Shown here piece by piece: positions 1 to 8,681 of a stretch of DNA of 64,000 bases. The translations under genes and the position numbers were made by a program. The stretch spans positions 1 to 64,000 of the forward strand of contig CAMBEC010000001.1 in assembly GCA_945865485.1 (NCBI GenBank), in the 5' to 3' direction. The notes beneath the pieces were generated by a model that had not been told where the DNA came from, did not search any database, and saw nothing but the letters and a program-made list of their open reading frames with translations. Every line of letters begins with the position of its first letter. Position 1 is the first letter of the stretch. Source of the stretch: Rickettsia typhi (lineage in GTDB: Bacteria; Pseudomonadota; Alphaproteobacteria; Rickettsiales; Rickettsiaceae).

Positions 1-59
1 TCATGTGAGCGTCTCATATTACGCTTTGATTTAGATGTTTTTTTCTTTGGAACTGCCAT
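1..59 (-). CDS. rpmF: 50S ribosomal protein L32, N-terminal fragment (cut by window edge)
   Basis: Reading the minus strand from an ATG at 59 gives 19 codons beginning MAVPKKKTSKSKRNMRRSH before the window ends. This is the invariant N-terminus of bacterial ribosomal protein L32, a small basic protein of the large ribosomal subunit. Only the first third of the gene is present; the zinc-binding or later region cannot be judged. It is divergent from bamE, with about 120 bp between the two starts. Confidence 0.93.
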   Translation of the reverse strand, partial: MAVPKKKTSKSKRNMRRSH

Positions 60-178
60 GATTTATCCCTCAATAGACTTTTTGTTGTCAGTATTTAAAA
101 AAAGTATTTGTCAAACAGAGGCGCAGTATACTATATTTCATCTACAAAATCCATAATATTTTTATATAAATACCATTT

Positions 179-640
179 ATGACACATTTCCCCAAACTAA
201 TATCCTTGATTTTCCTTATACTACTAGCTGGTTGCCAGTCTATAGACGTTCGCGGACAGTTCGTAAGTGACGAGGCGATAAAGCAAATAAATTCACAACT
301 GCCAAATAAAACTCAGTTGGTTGAACTTATTGGAACTCCAACATATGTACCAGATTATTCTAAAAATACGTGGTACTATATTCAACGCTCACTAGCCAAG
401 AGGGCCTGGTTTAATCCTAAAGTGATAAAACAACGTATAGTAAAAGTAGTGTTTAATGGCGACAAGGTTCAAGAGGCTGGACTCTTGAGCGACAGTCAAA
501 ATGAAGAGATCTCCACACAGAGCTCATATACGCAGACTTATGGCACTCAGCAGAATGGTGTTCAAAAATTTGTCAAAAATATAGGTAGATTTAATAAAAC
601 TACAGATGGGACTAAGAGAAAAAAGAAAAAAGCTAGATAA
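179..640 (+). CDS. bamE: Outer membrane assembly lipoprotein BamE (SmpA/OmlA family)
   Basis: A 153-aa lipoprotein. The first 18 residues are a signal peptide ending in lipobox LAGC, with the lipidated Cys at 19. Residues 27-103 match the SmpA/OmlA fold, including the typical GTPTYVPDYSKNTWYYI segment. BamE is a non-essential subunit of the BAM complex that inserts beta-barrels into the outer membrane from the periplasmic side; the window also encodes two such barrels (39459-40830). The last 45 residues are a polar Q/T-rich linker and a very basic KRKKKKAR end, longer than in the core family. It is divergent from rpmF, as in many alphaproteobacteria. Confidence 0.88.
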   Translation: MTHFPKLISLIFLILLAGCQSIDVRGQFVSDEAIKQINSQLPNKTQLVELIGTPTYVPDYSKNTWYYIQRSLAKRAWFNPKVIKQRIVKVVFNGDKVQEAGLLSDSQNEEISTQSSYTQTYGTQQNGVQKFVKNIGRFNKTTDGTKRKKKKAR

Positions 641-895
641 TAAAACAATGCCGCGGACAAGTCGTCCTAAACTTGATTGAAGCTTTTGCGTCCACTTATT
701 CTCGACCTCTGATCTAAGGTAGAGAAAGAAGATCCCGGGTCAAACCCGGGATGACAACATAACATTCTGTCATCTTGAACTTAAATTCAGGATCTATCTT
801 AATATAGACAGAAGGAGACTCCGGTATCGAGTCCGGGATGACTTTACAAATAAATACAGGCTTTTATAAATAATTTAATGTGATGAGAATCAGCT
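641..895. repeat. Intergenic cluster of short palindromic repeats
   Basis: This 255-bp gap has no gene. It holds three adjacent copies of a dispersed repeat. The clearest is a perfect 9-bp stem with a 3-nt loop at 732-752 (ATCCCGGGT / ACCCGGGAT). A degenerate copy lies at 769-796 (ATCTTGAA / TTCAGGAT), and a third at about 817-842 ends in GTCCGGGATGAC. Related sequences recur in seven other gaps of this window. Such GTCATCC/GGATC palindromes are common in rickettsial intergenic DNA; function is unknown. Confidence 0.75.
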
Positions 896-1198
896 ATGAT
901 AAGTGACATAGAACAAAAAAAATTGCAAAAACTTGCAAGACTAAGTTTTTCTGACGATGAAGCCAAAATCCTTTCTGATAAGCTTGGAAATATTCTTGGC
1001 ATGATCAATCAAATTCATGAGGTTGAATGCGAAAATATTGAGCCGCTAAGATCTGTATCCGAAATTAACCAAAGAATGCGCCCAGATATCGTAGATGTAC
1101 CAGATCTTTCTGAAGATTTATTTAAAAATGTTCCAAGTAGCCAAGCTGATTTGGCTCGTGAAATAAAATGTTTTGTTGTCCCAAAGGTGGTTGAATAA
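896..1198 (+). CDS. gatC: Asp/Glu-tRNA amidotransferase subunit C
   Basis: A 100-aa protein with the GatC pattern: an N-terminal helix containing [13 protein letters not shown], a central [12 protein letters not shown] segment and a C-terminal VPKVVE end. GatC is a small scaffold that wraps between GatA and GatB in the complex converting Glu-tRNA(Gln) (or Asp-tRNA(Asn)) to the amidated form. It starts the gatC-gatA-gatB operon; gatA begins 1 nt after its stop codon, implying translational coupling. Confidence 0.95.
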   Translation: MISDIEQKKLQKLARLSFSDDEAKILSDKLGNILGMINQIHEVECENIEPLRSVSEINQRMRPDIVDVPDLSEDLFKNVPSSQADLAREIKCFVVPKVVE

Positions 1199-1199
1199 T

Positions 1200-2681
1200 A
1201 TGAAAGAATTGATAAAGCTATCCATAACTGAATCACTAAAAGGTTTAGAATCAAAAAAATTTACATCAACTGAGCTCATTAATGCTCATATAACCCAAGC
1301 AGAAAAATATAACAATCTTAATGCGTATATTACCGAAACTTTCGAACATGCAAGAAAGCTAGCAAAAAAGGCCGATCAAAATTACCAAGAAGGATCTAAT
1401 CGTAAACTAGAAGGAATACCAGTTGCAGTAAAGGACTTGTTTTGCACTAATGGCATCAGAACTACTGCTGCATCAAAAATACTTCATAACTTCGTTCCAA
1501 CATATGAATCAACAATTAGCAAAAATATTGCTGATCATGGAACAATTATGATTGGTAAAACAAATATGGACGAGTTCGCAATGGGCTCATCTAGTACTAC
1601 AAGCTATTTTGGCAACGTAATCAGCCCATGGAAATCAAAAAATAATACCCAAGACCTGGTTCCGGGCGGATCTTCTGGAGGATCAGCTGCAGCAGTCAGT
1701 AGTTTTAGCGCCATGGCCGCTCTTGGAAGCGATACAGGCGGTTCAATCAGACAGCCAGCAGCTTTTACAGGTACCGTTGGAGTAAAACCTACATATGGCA
1801 GATGCTCAAGATGGGGTATGGTGGCTTTCTCTAGCTCCCTTGATCAAGCAGGTATTTTTACCAGAACTGTAAATGATGCAGCTTTGATGCTTGAGGGGAT
1901 GATGGGGTATGATGAAAAAGATTCAACTTCGATCAACAAAAATGTCCCCGAACTTGTATCGGCTTCTACAAAATCCGTAAAAGGAATGCGCATTGGTATT
2001 CCAAGAGATTTAATGGAAATAAGTGGGGTCAATAGCGAAATAATCAAAATGTGGCAAAATTCTATTGAAATGATGAGAGCAGAAGGAGCCGAGATAGTTA
2101 ATATCTCACTTCCTCATGCCAAGTACGCCCTGCCCGTTTATTATGTCATTGCACCCGCAGAGGCTTCATCGAATTTGTCAAGATATGATGGGGTTCGCTA
2201 CGGCCACAGAACCGAAAAAGACTGCAAGTCCCTTGATGAAATGTATACTCTTACCAGAACAGAAGGATTTGGCGATGAGGTAAAGAGACGTATCATTATT
2301 GGTACTTATGTACTTTCTTCAAGTAAAATGGATGCTTATTACTTAAAAGCTCAAAAAATACGTCGTTTAATAGCAAATGATTTTAATGCCGCCTATGAAA
2401 AGGTAGACGTAATTTTACTACCTTCTTCGCCGACAGCAGCTTTTGGTATAAATGAAAATCAAACTGATCCGCTTACTATGTACCTAAATGATATATTTAC
2501 TATTCCAGCTAGTCTTGCTGGTTTGCCATGTGCATCTGTTCCATCAGCACTCTCGTCCGAAGGGTTGCCCCTAGGAATGCAATTAATAGCACCCGCATTC
2601 GATGAGTACAATCTGATCAGATCAATGGCAGTAATTGAAAGAGCAATGGTTAATACCGATTTCACACCAGGAGGTTTCTAA
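1200..2681 (+). CDS. gatA: Glutamyl-tRNA(Gln) amidotransferase subunit A
   Basis: Amidase-signature enzyme that hydrolyses glutamine and supplies ammonia to GatB for transamidation of Glu-tRNA(Gln). I chose the ATG at 1200 (493 aa): it follows the gatC stop by 1 nt, has AGGTGG just upstream, and gives the normal family N-terminus MKELIKLS. The longer frame opening at 1173 would start inside gatC. The Ser-Ser-Lys triad is visible: Lys78 in VAVKDL, Ser158 in [10 protein letters not shown] and nucleophile Ser182 in [13 protein letters not shown]. Full length for the family. The gatB start overlaps its stop by one base (TAATG). Confidence 0.96.
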   Translation: MKELIKLSITESLKGLESKKFTSTELINAHITQAEKYNNLNAYITETFEHARKLAKKADQNYQEGSNRKLEGIPVAVKDLFCTNGIRTTAASKILHNFVPTYESTISKNIADHGTIMIGKTNMDEFAMGSSSTTSYFGNVISPWKSKNNTQDLVPGGSSGGSAAAVSSFSAMAALGSDTGGSIRQPAAFTGTVGVKPTYGRCSRWGMVAFSSSLDQAGIFTRTVNDAALMLEGMMGYDEKDSTSINKNVPELVSASTKSVKGMRIGIPRDLMEISGVNSEIIKMWQNSIEMMRAEGAEIVNISLPHAKYALPVYYVIAPAEASSNLSRYDGVRYGHRTEKDCKSLDEMYTLTRTEGFGDEVKRRIIIGTYVLSSSKMDAYYLKAQKIRRLIANDFNAAYEKVDVILLPSSPTAAFGINENQTDPLTMYLNDIFTIPASLAGLPCASVPSALSSEGLPLGMQLIAPAFDEYNLIRSMAVIERAMVNTDFTPGGF

Positions 2682-4132
2682 TGGCATATATCACGGGAAA
2701 TACAGGAGAGTGGGAATATGTAATAGGCTTAGAAGTCCATGCTCAAGTATCTTCAAAAGCAAAATTATTTTCACAAACAGCAACTGATTTTGGCGCCGAG
2801 CCAAATACCCAGGTATCACTTATTGACGCAGCTATGCCTGGTATGTTGCCTGTTTTGAATAGGTACTGCGTAGAACAAGCAGTAAAAACTGGTTTAGGAA
2901 TCAATGCAGAAATAAATAAAATTTCGATCTTTGACCGAAAAAATTACTTTTACGCGGATTTACCACAAGGATATCAAATCTCCCAGTTTTATCTGCCAAT
3001 TGTGCAAAATGGCCATTTGTATATTACACTTGAAGACGGTTCGGAAAAAAGGATTAGAATTAATCGTATCCATCTAGAACAAGACGCCGGTAAAAGCATA
3101 CACGATCAACATCCAGATTATAGCTTGATTGATCTAAATCGCTCAGGTATAGCTCTGATGGAAATAGTATCTGAACCTGACATGAATTCTCCATATGAAG
3201 CATCTGAGTATGTCAAAAAGCTTAGAAGTTTGTTACGGTATGTCGGTTCTTGTGATGGCAACATGGATCAAGGCTCAATGCGTTGCGATGCAAATATTTC
3301 AGTGCGCAGACCAGGCGAAGAGTTAGGCACAAGATGCGAAATTAAGAACGTTAATTCTGTTAAAAATATAGTCAAAGCTATTGAATACGAAGCAATGCGC
3401 CAAGTAGAGTTACTGGAAAGCGGTGGAAAGGTTGATCAAGAAACAAGATTATTCGATGCAACCACCGGGCAAACCAGAACAATGCGCAGTAAAGAAGATG
3501 CAAATGATTACCGTTATTTTCCAGATCCAGATTTGCTTCCTGTAGTCATAGATGATGAGCTTATTGAAAAAATGAGAGCAGAGTTACCAGAATTACCGGA
3601 AGCTAAAACTCAACGCTACGTAGCACAGCTGAACTTAAGTAAATATGACGCAGAAGTTCTAGTTGCTGATGAGGAAACTGCAATTTATTTTGAACAAGCC
3701 AGCCTTGGTACAAATGCAAAAACCGTTGCAAATTGGATTACTAGTGAATTATTCGGCAAATTAAACAAAAGTTCAATGACGTTGGCTCAGTGTAAGATCA
3801 CGCCAGAAATGCTTCGTTCTATGGTTGATATGATAGAAGACGGTACTATTTCAGGAAAAATCGCCAAAACAGTTTTTGAAGAAATGTTTTTAAGTGGCGA
3901 AACGGCTGAAAAAATTGTTAAAGATCAGGGACTGACACAAGTTTCTGATCGTGCTTCCATTGAACCAATTATTGACGAAGTAATAGCTGCAAACCAAGAT
4001 TCTGTAGAAGCTTACCGAAGTGGAAAAGATAAGCTTTTTGGATTTTTTGTTGGTCAAGTAATGCAAAGAACAGGTGGTAAAGCAAGCCCTGTAATGGTTA
4101 ATGAGTTATTGAAAGAAAAATTAAATAGATAA
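2681..4132 (+). CDS. gatB: Asp/Glu-tRNA(Asn/Gln) amidotransferase subunit B
   Basis: A 483-aa GatB: the N-terminal GatB/E catalytic domain binds and phosphorylates the tRNA-bound Glu/Asp, and a C-terminal YqeY-like helical tail binds tRNA. Recognisable signatures are [10 protein letters not shown] near residue 15, [18 protein letters not shown] near 86-103, LEQDAGKS, and [12 protein letters not shown] in the middle. Length is normal. The start overlaps the gatA stop (TAATG). With GatC and GatA it makes Gln-tRNA by the indirect route, as expected in Rickettsiales lacking a dedicated glutaminyl-tRNA synthetase. Confidence 0.96.
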   Translation: MAYITGNTGEWEYVIGLEVHAQVSSKAKLFSQTATDFGAEPNTQVSLIDAAMPGMLPVLNRYCVEQAVKTGLGINAEINKISIFDRKNYFYADLPQGYQISQFYLPIVQNGHLYITLEDGSEKRIRINRIHLEQDAGKSIHDQHPDYSLIDLNRSGIALMEIVSEPDMNSPYEASEYVKKLRSLLRYVGSCDGNMDQGSMRCDANISVRRPGEELGTRCEIKNVNSVKNIVKAIEYEAMRQVELLESGGKVDQETRLFDATTGQTRTMRSKEDANDYRYFPDPDLLPVVIDDELIEKMRAELPELPEAKTQRYVAQLNLSKYDAEVLVADEETAIYFEQASLGTNAKTVANWITSELFGKLNKSSMTLAQCKITPEMLRSMVDMIEDGTISGKIAKTVFEEMFLSGETAEKIVKDQGLTQVSDRASIEPIIDEVIAANQDSVEAYRSGKDKLFGFFVGQVMQRTGGKASPVMVNELLKEKLNR

Positions 4133-4139
4133 CATAATT

Positions 4140-5468
4140 ATGGCAAAGGCAATACTTGGAGATATTTCTATAGATCATCAACAAGATATGGATTATGTTT
4201 CTGAGCATATGACAGCTGTAATTATGGGGCCTGGTTGTGGTGAGGGGTCTCTGAGTATTAGGTCAATAGAAGAAATTTGCAAAACTTTACCTAACTTAGA
4301 GTGGGTCGGAATACCTGTTTCTTGGTTTATTGATAGCTTGGACATTAGTAGCGCTAAAATTAAGCCTGGGAGCGAGAAAAGAAGCGATGAGATAAAAGAA
4401 GATTCCTGGCTAGTAAGTAGCTATGATCGTAACAACGCCCATGCTATTGCTAGAAAAAATTCTTATGACCCATCAACCATAAGATATGGTGGGACCATGC
4501 CTGATGAAGAAGTGTTGAAATTTGTAAAGGCCTTGAAAGAGCAAGGTAAGAAGGTGGCGTTTTATCCATTTTTAATGGTTGATAACGAAAATAAGGATTG
4601 GCGCGGATACATTACGGGCAGCGCTGAGCAAGTTGAAATGTTTTATACAAATCAGTACCAACCATTTGTTATGCATTATGCTTTTTTGCTTCGAGGTAAA
4701 GTTGATATGTTCTATATAGGATCGGAGCTTGAGGGACTTACAGTAATAAAGGGGGAAGAGAGAAATTTTCCATTTGTAAATAACCTTTGTGGATTAGCTG
4801 CTAATGTGAGGTCAATAGTAGGAGAAAAAGTACAAATTAGTTATGCGGCCAATTGGAGTGAATATCTTCATTGCAAAGGTGGTTATAGACCATTAGATAC
4901 TTTATGGAGTGATCAAAACATTAATTTTGTTGGTATAGATTATTATATGCCACTAACTGATGTTGATAATCAACAAATTACATTAGAAAGCATTAAAAGC
5001 GGTTTTACTAGTAGCGAAGGATGGGATTATTTTTACCAAAATTCAACCCAGATTATAATTGATCAAGACTATAATAGATGGAAAAACATAGGGTACTGGC
5101 AATCAAGTGATCACTGGGCATGGGATTCAGAAAAAGGCGAAAGCTATAAAACTTCGTGGATTCCTAATTCAAAGCCAATCATTTTGAGTGAATTCGGTTT
5201 TCGTTCGATAGACATGGCAACTAATACGCCAAATGTTTACGGTAGTAATTTGCCTAAACATTCAAACGGATCTACTGATTTTCCATTACAAATCAAAGCA
5301 ATTCGTGCTACTTTAGAACATATAAGTGAAAATCCGGCTATACAAACAGGGTTTTGCTATGTTTGGGATACTAGAGGGTATGGCTGGCAAAATAGTTACG
5401 TCGACGGTCATCAATGGGCACAAGGGCATTGGATTGATGGTAAATTACAAATATTACAGACTAAATAA
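4140..5468 (+). CDS. GTA-type TIM-barrel (glycoside-hydrolase-like) protein
   Basis: A 442-aa protein matching the glycoside-hydrolase-like TIM-barrel of gene transfer agent baseplate protein gp15 (GTA_TIM family). Diagnostic motifs: EWVGIPVSWFIDSL (~52-65), YGGTMPDEEVLKFVKAL (~120-136), FYPFLMVD, FYIGSELEGLT (~190-200), SYAANWSEY, and VGIDYYMPLTD (~259-269). In Rhodobacter GTA this domain is only part of a protein of about 1300 aa; here it stands alone, without the downstream tail modules. No signal peptide is visible. It starts 7 bp after gatB and overlaps map by one base, so it is embedded in a housekeeping transcription unit. No other GTA gene is in the window. Peptidoglycan or polysaccharide hydrolysis is possible but not shown. 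Confidence 0.85.
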   Translation: MAKAILGDISIDHQQDMDYVSEHMTAVIMGPGCGEGSLSIRSIEEICKTLPNLEWVGIPVSWFIDSLDISSAKIKPGSEKRSDEIKEDSWLVSSYDRNNAHAIARKNSYDPSTIRYGGTMPDEEVLKFVKALKEQGKKVAFYPFLMVDNENKDWRGYITGSAEQVEMFYTNQYQPFVMHYAFLLRGKVDMFYIGSELEGLTVIKGEERNFPFVNNLCGLAANVRSIVGEKVQISYAANWSEYLHCKGGYRPLDTLWSDQNINFVGIDYYMPLTDVDNQQITLESIKSGFTSSEGWDYFYQNSTQIIIDQDYNRWKNIGYWQSSDHWAWDSEKGESYKTSWIPNSKPIILSEFGFRSIDMATNTPNVYGSNLPKHSNGSTDFPLQIKAIRATLEHISENPAIQTGFCYVWDTRGYGWQNSYVDGHQWAQGHWIDGKLQILQTK

Positions 5469-6259
5469 TGACAATAAAAATCCATAAGGAAGATGATTTC
5501 AAGAAGATGCGTTCGGCTGGCATGCTTGCTGCACGTACCCTTGATTACATAACTGGATTTGTTATTCCTGGAGTTACTACTGAACGCTTGAATGATTTAT
5601 GTCATGAGTTTATTATTACTAACGGCGCTATCCCAGCTCCGCTTAATTACAAAGGATTTCCAAAGTCGATTTGTACTTCGATTAATCATGTTGTGTGTCA
5701 CGGTATACCATCTGATAAAAAGCTAAAAAATGGCGATATAATAAATATCGATGTAACAGTTATATTAGATGGTTGGCATGGGGATACTAGTCGTATGTTC
5801 TATGTGGGCGATGCGGGCATTAAGCAAAAACGACTTATACAAGTTACTTACGAATCGATGATGATTGGTATCGAGATGGTAAAGCCAGGTGTACGACTTG
5901 GTGATATTGGTCATGCGATCCAACAGCATGCTGAAAAACATAATTATTCGGTGGTTCGTGATTATACTGGTCATGGCATTGGTAAAGTTTTTCATGACGA
6001 ACCAACAGTACTTCATTATGGAAAACCTGGAACTGGCGCTTTACTACAAGAAGGAATGTTTTTCACTATTGAGCCTATGCTAAACGCTGGCAGAGCAGAA
6101 ACTATTTTGAGTAAGTTTGATAATTGGACGGTAACAACTAGAGACAAGTCCCTTTCTGCGCAATTTGAGCACACAGTAGGTGTGACCAAAGATGGGGTAG
6201 AAATTTTTACACTATCACCAACAAATCTTCTATATCCGCCATATGCATCAGGAAAATAA
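5468..6259 (+). CDS. map: Type I methionine aminopeptidase
   Basis: Removes the initiator Met from nascent proteins. The 263-aa sequence has the pita-bread fold ligands in order: His78, Asp95 (NIDVTV), Asp106 (HGDTSRMF), His169 (GHGIGKVFHDEP), His176, Glu202 (FTIEPM) and Glu234 (FEHTVGV). These match the E. coli enzyme set one for one. There is no N-terminal extension, so it is the short type Ia form. Its ATG overlaps the stop of the GTA-like gene (TAATG), and its 3' end overlaps radC by 17 bp. Confidence 0.96.
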   Translation: MTIKIHKEDDFKKMRSAGMLAARTLDYITGFVIPGVTTERLNDLCHEFIITNGAIPAPLNYKGFPKSICTSINHVVCHGIPSDKKLKNGDIINIDVTVILDGWHGDTSRMFYVGDAGIKQKRLIQVTYESMMIGIEMVKPGVRLGDIGHAIQQHAEKHNYSVVRDYTGHGIGKVFHDEPTVLHYGKPGTGALLQEGMFFTIEPMLNAGRAETILSKFDNWTVTTRDKSLSAQFEHTVGVTKDGVEIFTLSPTNLLYPPYASGK

Positions 6260-6944
6260 AGAAGATAACAAACAACCACATTATTTGGGGCATCGCAAGA
6301 GGCTGAAGGAAAAATTTTTAAATTCAGACCCTTCTAGCGTCAATGACTATGAATTATTAGAATTGCTTCTCTTTCAGGCAGTACCAAGAAGAGACGTTAA
6401 GCCTATGGCTAAAGAATTGTTACAAAAATTTGGGAACTTTAACCAACTAATTAATGCCGAAAAAGATAAGATTTTTGCCGTAGATGAAGCTAAGGAACCC
6501 ACATACTTACAGCTCCGTTTACTCAAAGAGCTTTTGAATCGTATTTTTCAGAGTGAGGTCAAAGAAAAAAACATTATAAGTTCCTGGAGTGCATTGCTTG
6601 ATTATCTAAAATTTAATATGGGTTGTCTAAAAATAGAACAATTTAGGGTTTTATTTTTAAATAAAAAAAATATTCTTATTGCTGACGAAGTTGTTGCTAC
6701 TGGCACTATAGACCAAACACCCGTTTACCCTAGAGAAATTGTCAAGAAATCTCTGTTCCATGAAGCTGGGGCTATTATTTTAGTTCATAACCATCCAAGT
6801 GGTAATACCAAGCCATCAAAATCTGATATTGATTTAACTACCCAAATTATTAATGCTTGTAATATGATTAATGTAACTGTCCATGATCATGTTATTATAA
6901 GCAGTGATAACTATTATAGTTTTAAATCAAATATGCTATTATGA
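6243..6944 (+). CDS. radC: RadC family JAB/MPN-domain protein
   Basis: A 233-aa RadC. The N-terminal helical part (15-100) resembles a helix-hairpin-helix domain. The C-terminal JAMM metalloprotease-like domain carries His182-x-His184-PSG (VHNHPSGNTKPSKSD) and Asp195, the zinc ligands. The family was once linked to DNA repair, but that role is disputed and its true substrate is unknown. The start overlaps map by 17 bp and the stop overlaps the next gene in an ATGA, so it is translated from a shared message. Confidence 0.93.
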   Translation: MHQENKEDNKQPHYLGHRKRLKEKFLNSDPSSVNDYELLELLLFQAVPRRDVKPMAKELLQKFGNFNQLINAEKDKIFAVDEAKEPTYLQLRLLKELLNRIFQSEVKEKNIISSWSALLDYLKFNMGCLKIEQFRVLFLNKKNILIADEVVATGTIDQTPVYPREIVKKSLFHEAGAIILVHNHPSGNTKPSKSDIDLTTQIINACNMINVTVHDHVIISSDNYYSFKSNMLL

Positions 6945-7948
6945 CTTACTATATATCAAGTCTTCTTATTTTGGGCACCGTTTCAACAACCGCCTCTTAC
7001 TTACTGACGAAACTACTTATCAATCTACTCCCAAAATACGGAATGGTTGATGCACCAAGTGCAAGAAGAGTTCACAACAAAGAAACTCCACGTGGTGGTG
7101 GCATAGCATTTGTTATTACTTTCGGAATATTCCTACCTTTATTTGAATATTGTATGTTTGGGCAATTTGAACGCTCATATACTATATTGCAAATATTTCT
7201 TCCAATCAGCCTGGTGTCATTTTGGGATGATATATCTCATGTAATGATTCCTATCAGACTGTTTATACACGTACTATGCTCTTTCTTAGCAATTATGTGG
7301 CTTGTTCATCCAAGCGTGGTACTTAGCTATGGAATTCCTATTTACTTAGATTTAACGATAGCCGCCTTTGCTTTACTTACTTTTTTGAATTTATATAATT
7401 TTCTTGATGGTATTGATGGTATAACTGTCAGCGAAACCATGCATTTATCAATTACTATTATAATTCTTTGTTTTCTTAACTACGACATCATTCCAAATGT
7501 TGACATGGTTATTATTATTACTACTATCATATTGGGATGGTCGATAGGATTTTTTTATTTTAACTGGCAACCAGCAAAAATATTTTTAGGTGATACAGGA
7601 AGTATCAGCATAGGTTTTTTAATAGGAGTATGTTTGCTAACAGTGGCTTCAGCAAGTGCTAAACTATTTGCTGCCTGTGTTATTGCTTCACTTTATTACA
7701 TTGCTGACGGTGGTTTAACTATTTTAGTCAGGATTGTTAAAAGAGAGAGAATATGGGAGCCTCACTTGCAACATTTTTTCCAAAAATCAGTACGCAAAGG
7801 ACATAGCCATAAAAGAGTAGTAAAACGTATAATAAAATGTAATTTGTTGCTAATGATCCTTTCGATTGGCTCTATATATTATCCAATCATTTCAATAATT
7901 GGAGCACTTATTGTTGTATTAATTACTCTAATTAGGTCAGTAATTTAG
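6941..7948 (+). CDS. MraY/WecA-family undecaprenyl-phosphate sugar-phosphate transferase
   Basis: A 335-aa polytopic membrane protein with about 10-11 hydrophobic segments. It carries the polyprenyl-phosphate hexose-1-P transferase signatures: VDAPSARRVHN (~36-46), the Asp pair FWDD (96-97), NFLDGIDGI (153-161) and FLGDTGS (215-221). These bind Mg2+ and the UDP-sugar. Such enzymes transfer HexNAc-1-P to undecaprenyl phosphate to start O-antigen or other glycan synthesis. It is the WecA/TagO type rather than MraY by overall pattern (extra HIP-like tail WEPHLQHFFQKSVRKGHSHK). Overlaps radC by 4 bp. Confidence 0.85.
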   Translation: MTYYISSLLILGTVSTTASYLLTKLLINLLPKYGMVDAPSARRVHNKETPRGGGIAFVITFGIFLPLFEYCMFGQFERSYTILQIFLPISLVSFWDDISHVMIPIRLFIHVLCSFLAIMWLVHPSVVLSYGIPIYLDLTIAAFALLTFLNLYNFLDGIDGITVSETMHLSITIIILCFLNYDIIPNVDMVIIITTIILGWSIGFFYFNWQPAKIFLGDTGSISIGFLIGVCLLTVASASAKLFAACVIASLYYIADGGLTILVRIVKRERIWEPHLQHFFQKSVRKGHSHKRVVKRIIKCNLLLMILSIGSIYYPIISIIGALIVVLITLIRSVI

Positions 7949-7955
7949 AAATATT

Positions 7956-8264
7956 ATGAGACCTATAGTTAACGACGTAAATAAACTTATTTATAGTATT
8001 TATAAAAGGCAAAATCCAATTTTAGCCGAGTTAATTGTAAATTGGGGAAAAATTGTTGGTGTTAAGTATAGCACTCAGTCGAATCCATTAAAGATTACTA
8101 CAATTAGAGAAGGCGGGAAACAAATAAATATTTTGCACGTAGTTGTTGATAGCTCAAGCATTTCAATGGAAATTGCCTATCAGCAAGAACTAATGATTGA
8201 AAGAATAGCAATATATCTTGGTTACAAAGGAATTCACAAGATTAAATTACTAGTAAGAGGATAA
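7956..8264 (+). CDS. DUF721 / DciA-like protein
   Basis: A 102-aa protein with the DUF721 pattern: an N-terminal helix ending in W-GKIVG (~29-35), then SNPLKITTI, a beta-strand ILHVVVDSSSISMEI and a C-terminal YKGIHKIKLLVRG. DUF721 includes DciA, the ancestral replicative helicase operator that loads DnaB. The family assignment is fair; the DciA role is inferred because most alphaproteobacteria lack DnaC. Located 7 bp after the transferase gene, on the same message. Confidence 0.7.
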   Translation: MRPIVNDVNKLIYSIYKRQNPILAELIVNWGKIVGVKYSTQSNPLKITTIREGGKQINILHVVVDSSSISMEIAYQQELMIERIAIYLGYKGIHKIKLLVRG

Positions 8265-8282
8265 ATTTGTCTGATGTTTCAA

Positions 8283-8306
8283 AAGTCATCCTGAGACGCA
8301 GATGGT
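8283..8306. repeat. Half-copy of the dispersed GTCATCC palindrome
   Basis: The 107-bp gap before cyaY contains AGTCATCCTGAGACGC followed by AGATGG, one arm of the repeat family seen at 732-752 and 44043-44066. The second arm is not clear. Confidence 0.5.
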
Positions 8307-8371
8307 TTTAACCATAATTAAACATAAGCCACAAAATTTTTAGATAATTTTTAAAAATAAATTAAAGAACA

Positions 8372-8674
8372 ATGAAAGATTTAGATTTTGCAATTGAAGT
8401 TGAAAGAATTATAAATAAAATAGCCACAACTATTGAAGATAACGATCAAGAATGTAGATTTGATCTGGATCTCAATGATGGAATCCTTACTTTCTCAAAT
8501 GAGAGTGGTACCTATGTTATAAACAAACAAAGTGCCTCTAAAGAAATATGGTTATCTTCACCGATCAGTGGACCATATCATTTTGCTCTACAAGGGGAAC
8601 AATGGAAATCTCGTACTGGAGCAGAATTATATCAGGTACTGTCATATGAATTACAAATAGAAATAAAAGGTTAG
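8372..8674 (+). CDS. cyaY: Frataxin-like iron-sulfur protein CyaY
   Basis: A 100-aa frataxin homologue of bacterial length. An acidic N-terminal helix is followed by the beta-sheet signature GTYVINKQSASKEIWLSSP (~47-65) and SGPYHFAL. Frataxins bind iron weakly and modulate cysteine desulfurase in iron-sulfur cluster assembly. It complements hscB-hscA-fdx at 46790-49439, although it lies far from them. It is followed 7 bp later by the ABC exporter. Confidence 0.9.
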   Translation: MKDLDFAIEVERIINKIATTIEDNDQECRFDLDLNDGILTFSNESGTYVINKQSASKEIWLSSPISGPYHFALQGEQWKSRTGAELYQVLSYELQIEIKG

Positions 8675-8681
8675 CTAATCA

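Noticed and set aside
732..752. Possible tRNA T-arm (GGGTCAAACCCGGGAT)
   Set aside because: It is a self-complementary palindrome belonging to a dispersed repeat family; no anticodon or acceptor arms flank it.
1173..1199. gatA start at 1173
   Set aside because: It would overlap gatC and adds nine residues unlike the family; the ATG at 1200 has a ribosome site and the normal N-terminus.
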